Shown: positions 58,722 through 64,000 of the stretch, one piece after another
Numbering within the stretch: the stretch's first letter is position 1
Layout of the letters: each line of letters begins with the position of its first letter
Assembly (NCBI GenBank): GCA_038330085.1
Contig: JBBQNP010000002.1
Coordinates: forward strand, 1 to 64,000
Origin: JAEUIA01 sp038330085
GTDB taxonomy: Bacteria; Planctomycetota; UBA1135; GCA-002686595
Direction: 5' to 3'
DNA: 64,000 nt
Notes under the pieces: model-generated
The model's input: the letters and a program-made list of their open reading frames with translations, nothing else
What the model was told of the DNA's origin: nothing
Databases searched by the model: none
Made by a program: the position numbers and the translations under genes

Positions 58722-60416
58722 ATGTCCTATCTCCCCGGCGCAGATCCGATGCTCACGCTGGCCGTCGTCATCGCCGCCGGCGTGGCTTCGAGCTGGCTGG
58801 CGAAGTCGGTGCGTCTCCCGGGAATCACCGGTCAGATCCTGATCGGCGTGCTGATCGGGCCGGTCTTGAGGATCTTCGATCCAGAAGCCGTGCACGGGCT
58901 GCAGCCGCTGACGCAGTTCGCGCTCAGCTTGATGGCGGTCACCGTCGGCACGCACCTGAACATCAAGCGTTTGCGGAACGCGTTCCGTCGCTTGGCGCTG
59001 TTGTTCCTGTTCGAGGCCACGATCACCCCGATCATCGTTTTCCTGGGACTGTCGTTGATCCCGAGCATGGAGTGGAGCGCGTCGGCGTTGCTTGCGGCGA
59101 TGGCGGTGTCGACCGCACCGGCAACGATCGTGGCACTCGTCAAGGAAACGCGTTCGCGCGGCGTGTTCGTGAAGACCCTCGTCGCGGCCGTCGCGTTGAA
59201 CAACGTGGCGTGCATCCTGCTCTTCGAGCTGGCGCGCGCGCTCGGAGATGCCGGTTACGACCCCTCGGGCAAGACGAGCCTGATGTCAGCGCTCCTGGCA
59301 CCCGCGCACCAGATGGGCGTCGCCGCGTTGATCGGCGGGCTCGCAGCGGTCGCGATGTACTTGATGCAGCGTTTCGTCGTGCGGCCGGCGACGGTCAGCA
59401 CGGCAGGCGTGCTGGCCATCTTGCTGACGTCGGGGCTGTCGCACTACCTGCACGTCTCGCCGCTCTTGTCGTGTTTGTTCCTCGGCGTCGTGCAGACGAA
59501 CATGACTGCGGAGCGCGAGAAGCTCGTCGACAAGCTCTTCGCGAACTTCCAGCCGGCGATCCTGGCGATCTTCTTCACGCTGGCGGGCATGGAGCTCGAC
59601 CTCGGGCTGGCGCAGACCGCCGGCGTGGTCGGCGTCGTGTTCTTCGTCACGCGCGTGGCCGGGAAGCTGCTCTCCGCGCGCATCGCGACGCACCTCGGCG
59701 GCGCCACCGACAAGGTGCGCAAGTACTTGGGGCCGGCGCTCCTGCCGCAAGCGGGTTTGGCGATCGGGCTCGTGCTGATCCTGCAGGACGATCCTGCGCT
59801 CGCGGACCGTCAGGAGATGACGCACCTGATGCTTGCGGTGGTGCTGACGGTGGTCACGCTGAACGAGATCATCGGTCCGATCCTCACGAAGATGGCGCTG
59901 GTCCGCTCGGGAGAAGCCGGCGGGGATCGGCGCCGGCTGCTCGATTTCATCCAGGAGCAGAACATCAGCACGGACTTCACGGCTGAGACGATGAGCGAAG
60001 CGATCGAGAAGTCGATCGATCACATGATTCAATCGCACCACATCAAGGTCGATCGCGACACGTTGCTGGCCAGCGTGCTCGAGCGCGAGTCGCAGGCATC
60101 GACCTGTGTCGGCGGCGGGCTGGCAGTGCCGCACGCGATCCTGCCTGCGGGTCACCCGATGGTCGGCGTGATGGGCCTGTCGAAATCCGGTTTGGCGTTC
60201 GAGACGCCCGACGATCGTCCCGTGCATTGCGTGGTGTTGTTGGCGAGCTCGATGGACGAGAGCATGCGCCACCTGCAGATCCTGGCGACGCTGGCGCGCA
60301 CGATCGGAACGGATCCGACGATGCAGGATCGGCTCTTCAACGCGTCGAGCCCAGCGCACGCAGCGGAGATCCTGCACGGCGAGGAGTCGGAGGACTTCAA
60401 CGTGTTCTTGGAGTGA
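58722..60416 (+). CDS. CPA2-family cation/proton antiporter with EIIA-Ntr-like domain
   Basis: 564 residues. Residues 1-400 form a 12-13-helix CPA2 antiporter (SSWLAKSVRLPGITGQILIGVLIGP, LVAAVALNNVACILLFEL; note the membrane NN where many CPA2 members have D). Residues about 420-560 are a PTS EIIA-Ntr-like domain with the phosphorylatable histidine H471 in GGGLAVPHAIL. The fusion suggests control of ion exchange by phosphotransfer. The usual KTN/TrkA-N regulatory domain is absent. It is convergent with the BON-MscS gene. Confidence 0.88.
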   Translation: MSYLPGADPMLTLAVVIAAGVASSWLAKSVRLPGITGQILIGVLIGPVLRIFDPEAVHGLQPLTQFALSLMAVTVGTHLNIKRLRNAFRRLALLFLFEATITPIIVFLGLSLIPSMEWSASALLAAMAVSTAPATIVALVKETRSRGVFVKTLVAAVALNNVACILLFELARALGDAGYDPSGKTSLMSALLAPAHQMGVAALIGGLAAVAMYLMQRFVVRPATVSTAGVLAILLTSGLSHYLHVSPLLSCLFLGVVQTNMTAEREKLVDKLFANFQPAILAIFFTLAGMELDLGLAQTAGVVGVVFFVTRVAGKLLSARIATHLGGATDKVRKYLGPALLPQAGLAIGLVLILQDDPALADRQEMTHLMLAVVLTVVTLNEIIGPILTKMALVRSGEAGGDRRRLLDFIQEQNISTDFTAETMSEAIEKSIDHMIQSHHIKVDRDTLLASVLERESQASTCVGGGLAVPHAILPAGHPMVGVMGLSKSGLAFETPDDRPVHCVVLLASSMDESMRHLQILATLARTIGTDPTMQDRLFNASSPAHAAEILHGEESEDFNVFLE

Positions 60417-60492
60417 ACGACACCGCGGTCCCTGGCGCCGTCGCACACGCAGACGCGCTGCGATCCGAGCTCGGTGTCCTGCGCGAACGTAG

Positions 60493-61959
60493 TCAGCGCG
60501 CCTTCGGACGTGGGGCGGCGGGTGCCTTGCTCTGATCCTCACCCAAGAGGTTCTCACCCTCCTTGAGCAGGTCGGACTGCTGCGCTTGTTCCTCGATGAC
60601 GGCGGACTCGCTGGACAGTCCGCCTTCCGCCTTCGTGGAGGCCTCGGCGTGCTCACCGACCGGCACCGCCGGAGCAGCTCGTCCCGCAGCTCGTCCAGCG
60701 GCGGCAGCAGTCGGTGCATCCGCCGGCTTTCCTTGGAGCATGTTGACCGGGACGCCCTGCGGGAAGATGACCTCGCGGGCATCATCGGGCATCGAGATCC
60801 CCGCTTGTTGGTAGGCGCGCTTCACGAGTCGGATGACCGACGAGCGCACCTTCAGCCAACTGTGCTCGCGTCCGTTCAGCCAGAAGTAGACGCGCAGTAC
60901 GACGGTCGAGCTGCCCAAGCTCTCCACGAGCACTGCAGGCTCCGGGTCCTTCAGCACGGCCGGGTGATCTTGCATGACCTTGCGCGCAGTCTCTTGCGCC
61001 AGGCTGATCGCGTCGTCGTAGCCGATGCCGACCGTGAAGCTGTCGCGACGGTTCGCGTTCGTGGTGAAGTTGCTGAGGCTGCTCTTGTAGACGGTGGAGT
61101 TGGGGATCTGGGTCAGGTTGCCGTCGAGCGTCATCAGGATCGTCGTGCGGACGTTGAGCTGTTGCACGTATCCGGTCACGCCCGCGATCTCGACCAGGTC
61201 TCCGGTCTCGAACGGCCGCTGCATGCTGAGGAAGATGCTGGAGAGGAAGTTCTCGGTGATGTCGCGGAATGCGATGCCGAGGATCAGGCCGAGCAAGCCC
61301 GTGCCGCCGACCAGCGTCAGCGCCAACTGCGTCAGGCCGGCCGCCCGGAGAACGAGGTAGACGCCGCACAGGAAGACGAGTCCGCCGATGCTCAGCGCGA
61401 TCACGTTCTGCAGGAGCTTCGCGCGCACGCGCTTGCGCACGAGCTTCTGGGTCAGGCGTTTCGCCCCCATCGCTGCCACGATCGACAGGGCCAGGACGAT
61501 CAGCGCGAAGACGATCAGTGGGAGGTTGCGCAGGAAGTCGCGCCACAGTGCGGACAGGCTGTTCTGCGCCTGGGTGAAGTCCAACACCGACGGCACCGGG
61601 ACCTCCATGCGGTTGACGACGGCGACGACGTCCTGCGTGTTGCGCGCGAGGTCGCCGGCCCACTTCTTCAGCTCGGCCGACTCGACATTGCCGGTGAGGA
61701 AGACGACGCCCTCGTCGACTTTGACGTGCGGCGCGGTGAACCAGCCCGTCGCCTCGAGCACCCTCTGCAGCCGATCGCGTATCTCCACGTCGTGGGCGAG
61801 CGGGTTGACGACGACCTTGTCGGCCGCTTGGGAGAGTTCCGGTGTGGCTGGCGCGGATGTCGGGGCCGTCTCACCGGGATGCTGCGCCGGCTGTTGCGCG
61901 ACGAGCGTCGCAGTCAGCGCGATGCAGAGGCAGCCGGACAACACGACGCGTCGGTACAT
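60493..61959 (-). CDS. MscS-family channel with periplasmic BON domain
   Basis: 488 residues. A signal peptide (VLSGCLCIALTATLVAQQPA) is followed by a BON domain (residues about 45-115, DVEIRDRLQRVLEATGWFT, VFLTGNVES). MscS helices follow, with the pore kink LGIAFRDITENFLSSIF, then the beta domain (FETGDLVEIAGVTGYVQQL, IPNSTVYKSSL), the alpha/beta cage and an Ala/Gln-rich C-terminal tail. BON domains bind phospholipid or anchor to the envelope. The start at 61959 is chosen for the signal peptide, with open frame upstream to 62100. Confidence 0.88.
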   Translation of the reverse strand: MYRRVVLSGCLCIALTATLVAQQPAQHPGETAPTSAPATPELSQAADKVVVNPLAHDVEIRDRLQRVLEATGWFTAPHVKVDEGVVFLTGNVESAELKKWAGDLARNTQDVVAVVNRMEVPVPSVLDFTQAQNSLSALWRDFLRNLPLIVFALIVLALSIVAAMGAKRLTQKLVRKRVRAKLLQNVIALSIGGLVFLCGVYLVLRAAGLTQLALTLVGGTGLLGLILGIAFRDITENFLSSIFLSMQRPFETGDLVEIAGVTGYVQQLNVRTTILMTLDGNLTQIPNSTVYKSSLSNFTTNANRRDSFTVGIGYDDAISLAQETARKVMQDHPAVLKDPEPAVLVESLGSSTVVLRVYFWLNGREHSWLKVRSSVIRLVKRAYQQAGISMPDDAREVIFPQGVPVNMLQGKPADAPTAAAAGRAAGRAAPAVPVGEHAEASTKAEGGLSSESAVIEEQAQQSDLLKEGENLLGEDQSKAPAAPRPKAR

Positions 61960-62343
61960 CTCGCCGAAGCGTCGGCGCCGGCGATCCACGCCGAGTCGAT
62001 CATTGCGCGTCTGCAGGTCGACGCGAGTGGGCGGCACGAGGTCGCTCGCGTGGGGATCGGGTGGCAGGGTCTGACTGTTCACCATTCGCTGACTGTCCAT
62101 GTTCGGGCCCTGCCGGGCGAGAAGCGCGCGCTCGAGCTGCGGACGCTCCTAGCTCGTGGTCGGGAGCACCGCGCACCCCGTCGGCCGGCACTCCTGGGAT
62201 ACGCGTTACGCCAGCTCCACCTGCCAGCGTTTCCCGTTCAGGGATCGGAGCAACAGGACCCTGTGTTCGTCCAGTACTGGCCACGGTTCCCGCATGGAGA
62301 CCGGGAGCCCATCCCCGCGAAAAGGGCGTCCAATGGCACCTAT
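61960..62343. other. Intergenic region before the Fic gene
   Basis: A divergent gap of about 380 bases. The part next to the channel gene could encode an alternative N-terminal extension (starts to 62100). I see no independent gene, hairpin or repeat in the remainder until the operator-like repeats at 62344. Confidence 0.4.
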
Positions 62344-62366
62344 TCACCGCATCTGATGCGGCAAAA
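62344..62366 (+). promoter_or_regulatory. Fic-locus operator-like repeat 1
   Basis: TCACCGCA-N5-TGCGGCAAAA. Here the centre is TCTGA, so CCGCATCTGATGCGG is a perfect 15-bp palindrome. An identical-arm copy begins 55 bases downstream and covers the fic start codon. Confidence 0.65.
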
Positions 62367-62398
62367 GAAGTGGATCTTGCGGCGAATAAGGCCGATAA

Positions 62399-62421
62399 TC
62401 ACCGCACGTCATGCGGCAAAA
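62399..62421 (+). promoter_or_regulatory. Fic-locus operator-like repeat 2, over the start codon
   Basis: A second copy of TCACCGCA-N5-TGCGGCAAAA (centre CGTCA). The ATG at 62411 is inside it. A -10-like GATAAT lies at 62394-62399, immediately before the repeat, so mRNA would be nearly leaderless. No ribosome site is seen. Confidence 0.6.
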
Positions 62422-63523
62422 AGGTACCTACATCCACGAGAAGCCCGGCTGGCCCGTCTTCGCCTGGGAGGACGAGAAACTCGTCCGATTGCTCGCCGCA
62501 GTGCGGCATCAGCAAGGTCGCCTGCTCGGCAAGATGGAATCGCTGGGCTTCGAAGTGCGGTCGGAAGCCAGCCTCGTCGCGCTCACCCGAGACGTGGTGA
62601 CCTCGTCCGCGATCGAGGGCGAGGAGTTGAACGCGGATGAAGTGCGCTCCTCGATCGCGCGCAGGCTGGGCCTCGACGTCGGTGGTCTGCCGAAGGCCGG
62701 ACGTGATGTCGAAGGCGTCGTCGAGATGATGCTCGACGCGACACAACGCTTCGAAGCGCCGCTCACGAAGCAGCGGCTCTTCGATTGGCATTCCGCACTG
62801 TTCCCCACCGGGCGCAGCGGGTTGATGCGCATCAGGATCGGTGCATGGCGCACCGCGGATTCCGGTCCGATGCAGGTGGTGTCCGGCCCGATGGGCCGCG
62901 AGAGGGTGCACTTCGAAGCACCCGTTGCGGAACGAATACCTGCGGAGATGAAGCGGTTCATCGACGCGTTCAACGCCAAGGCGACCGTCGACCCGGTGCT
63001 CGCTGCGGCGATCGCGCACCTGTGGTTCGTCACGATCCATCCGTTCGAGGACGGCAACGGTCGGATCGCGCGCGCGATCGCCGACATGGCGCTCGCGCGG
63101 GCCGACGGCACGCAGGAGCGCTTCTACAGCATGTCATCTCAACTCGAGGCGGAGCGGAAGGACTACTACAGCGAGCTCGAGACGGTGCAGCGCGGAGGGT
63201 TGAACATCACAGGTTGGCTCGTGTGGTTTCTGGGATGTCTGGGACGCGCCATCGATGGGGCAGACGGAATGCTCTCCGCAGTGCTTCACAAGGCAAAGGT
63301 CTGGCAGCACGTCAGCCAGACATCGATCAACGATCGCCAGCGTCTCGTCATCGAGCGCATGCTGAACGGCTTCCAAGGCTTCCTGTCGACGTCGAAGTAC
63401 GCGAAGCTCGCCAAGTGCTCGACCGACACGGCGCTGCGCGACATACGCGAGCTCGTGGAGCACGGCATCCTGATGCAGAACGCGAGCGGCGGGCGCAGCA
63501 CGAGCTATCGGCTGGTGGACTGA
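62411..63523 (+). CDS. Fic-domain protein with DUF4172 N-terminus and winged-helix C-terminus
   Basis: 370 residues. Residues 1-80 are DUF4172-like (YIHEKPGWPVFAWEDEKL) and carry the inhibitory motif S65-x3-E69-G70 (SSAIEGEE), so this is a class II, self-inhibited Fic enzyme. The catalytic core is HPFEDGNGRIAR with H210. Residues about 300-370 form a helix-turn-helix (STSKYAKLAKCSTDTALRDIRELVEHGIL). It would AMPylate target proteins using ATP. The C-terminal DNA-binding region and the two matching palindromes, one over its own start, suggest autoregulation. Confidence 0.93.
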   Translation: MRQKGTYIHEKPGWPVFAWEDEKLVRLLAAVRHQQGRLLGKMESLGFEVRSEASLVALTRDVVTSSAIEGEELNADEVRSSIARRLGLDVGGLPKAGRDVEGVVEMMLDATQRFEAPLTKQRLFDWHSALFPTGRSGLMRIRIGAWRTADSGPMQVVSGPMGRERVHFEAPVAERIPAEMKRFIDAFNAKATVDPVLAAAIAHLWFVTIHPFEDGNGRIARAIADMALARADGTQERFYSMSSQLEAERKDYYSELETVQRGGLNITGWLVWFLGCLGRAIDGADGMLSAVLHKAKVWQHVSQTSINDRQRLVIERMLNGFQGFLSTSKYAKLAKCSTDTALRDIRELVEHGILMQNASGGRSTSYRLVD

Positions 63524-63570
63524 CAGGGTCCGGATCGCTGACTGCGGAGGCTGGCCTCCCCTGCGTAGTC

Positions 63571-64000
63571 TCACCGACTCGACGATTCGTCCTTCGCGCT
63601 CGCCCCGTTGGGACGCTCGCCTTCGAGGTGCGTCAGGAGCTCGACCATCCGTTCGAGCAGCGCGGCATCGGAGGGCTGGCCGAAGTTGCGCAGCGCGACC
63701 TCCTTGACGAACAGGTGCACGAGGTAGCGCAAGCGGCGCGCTTCCGAGTTCTCGACGAGCCGGTAGTCGCGGTGCGCGCCGTTGAACTGCCAACTGCCCG
63801 CGACGAGGCGCGAGCGCCAGGTCTCACCCGGCGCGCTGACCGCTTCGGGTTCGGGGATCCCGGACACGCGCTCTTGCGCGGCGAGTTCGGCCAGGACTTC
63901 GATCTCGACGTACGCCTCGACCACGGTTCCATCTTGTCGCGCGCGCACGACGATGCGTCCGCTGCCGGGCTCATCCGACGCCGCGAAGCGCGCTTCGTTC
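63571..64000 (-). CDS. Partial conserved hypothetical protein (cut by window end)
   Basis: The last 142 or so codons of a gene that stays open to the window edge. A GTG at 63948 is an internal alternative start. The C-terminal sequence includes AGSWQFNGAHRDYRLVENSEARRLRYLVHLFVKEVALRNFG, helical and charged, followed by a hydrophilic tail. I do not recognise the family. It converges on the Fic gene, 47 bases away. Confidence 0.6.
   Translation of the reverse strand, partial: NEARFAASDEPGSGRIVVRARQDGTVVEAYVEIEVLAELAAQERVSGIPEPEAVSAPGETWRSRLVAGSWQFNGAHRDYRLVENSEARRLRYLVHLFVKEVALRNFGQPSDAALLERMVELLTHLEGERPNGASAKDESSSR

Noticed and set aside
1..64000. CRISPR arrays, prophage, insertion sequences, integron or tRNA-bounded islands
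   Set aside because: I saw no regularly spaced direct repeats with unique spacers, no transposase or integrase, and no tRNA genes. A tRNA scan and profile search would be decisive.

Overview
This is a high-GC bacterial chromosome segment that is densely coded on both strands, with short intergenic gaps and many ATGA or GTGA start/stop overlaps. Several starts carry AAGGA-type ribosome sites, others have none, and GTG/TTG starts occur. There is no rRNA, no tRNA, no insertion sequence and no CRISPR array that I can see. The gene mix suggests an environmental, aerobic, Gram-negative organism: ECF sigma factor with a fused membrane tail, alpha-toroid/PQQ-propeller fusion, six-PAS hybrid kinase, several c-type cytochromes, two tripartite RND pumps and two MscS channels. 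A planctomycete-like or deltaproteobacteria-like lineage is my guess, with low confidence.

Layout. 0-2 kb: DUF2780-like protein and a PLP decarboxylase. 2.2-10.7 kb: PepSY-like lipoprotein and two-component pair (+), facing a tripartite RND efflux operon (-). 11-14.7 kb: a thioredoxin-fold protein without cysteines, an EamA transporter, and a cyclic-nucleotide-domain/thioredoxin-reductase-like flavoprotein that lacks its CxxC. 14.8-19 kb: toroid/PQQ protein with a coupled secreted protein, and an ECF sigma factor with a membrane tail. 19-29 kb: MetE-C-like protein coupled to a giant hybrid kinase, pirin, amidohydrolase, GNAT-nitrilase fusion, MscS. 29-38.3 kb: PhoX/DUF839 protein, then TetR, adaptor, and an RND permease fused in frame to its outer-membrane factor. 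38.6-40.6 kb: aldo/keto reductase and a two-gene ArsR/SRPBCC operon with a clear operator-promoter-operator layout.

The most interesting region is 41.0-52.9 kb. It encodes an SDR, an SRPBCC protein, a two-domain fasciclin lipoprotein, a sigma factor with an RskA-like anti-sigma factor, a stand-alone B12-binding protein, and a tightly coupled lipid-modification operon (DUF1295, CFA-type methyltransferase, FAD oxidoreductase, DUF1365, CFA synthase), followed by DUF2878. The content closely parallels the mycobacterial SigK-RskA locus and its fasciclin targets. Four transcription units here share the same promoter-like motif, GCATCC-N16-CGAA(T/C), once 8 bases upstream of a GTG start, which suggests leaderless translation. 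I read this as a self-contained stress (possibly light/redox) membrane-lipid regulon with a B12 protein as candidate extra sensor.

53-64 kb: hemerythrin-like protein with two c-type cytochromes, a pair of PPOX-fold proteins (one with GAF and a winged helix), DUF1206, a CPA2 antiporter with an EIIA-Ntr-like tail, a BON-MscS channel, a Fic protein with two candidate operators (one over its start codon), and a gene cut by the window end.
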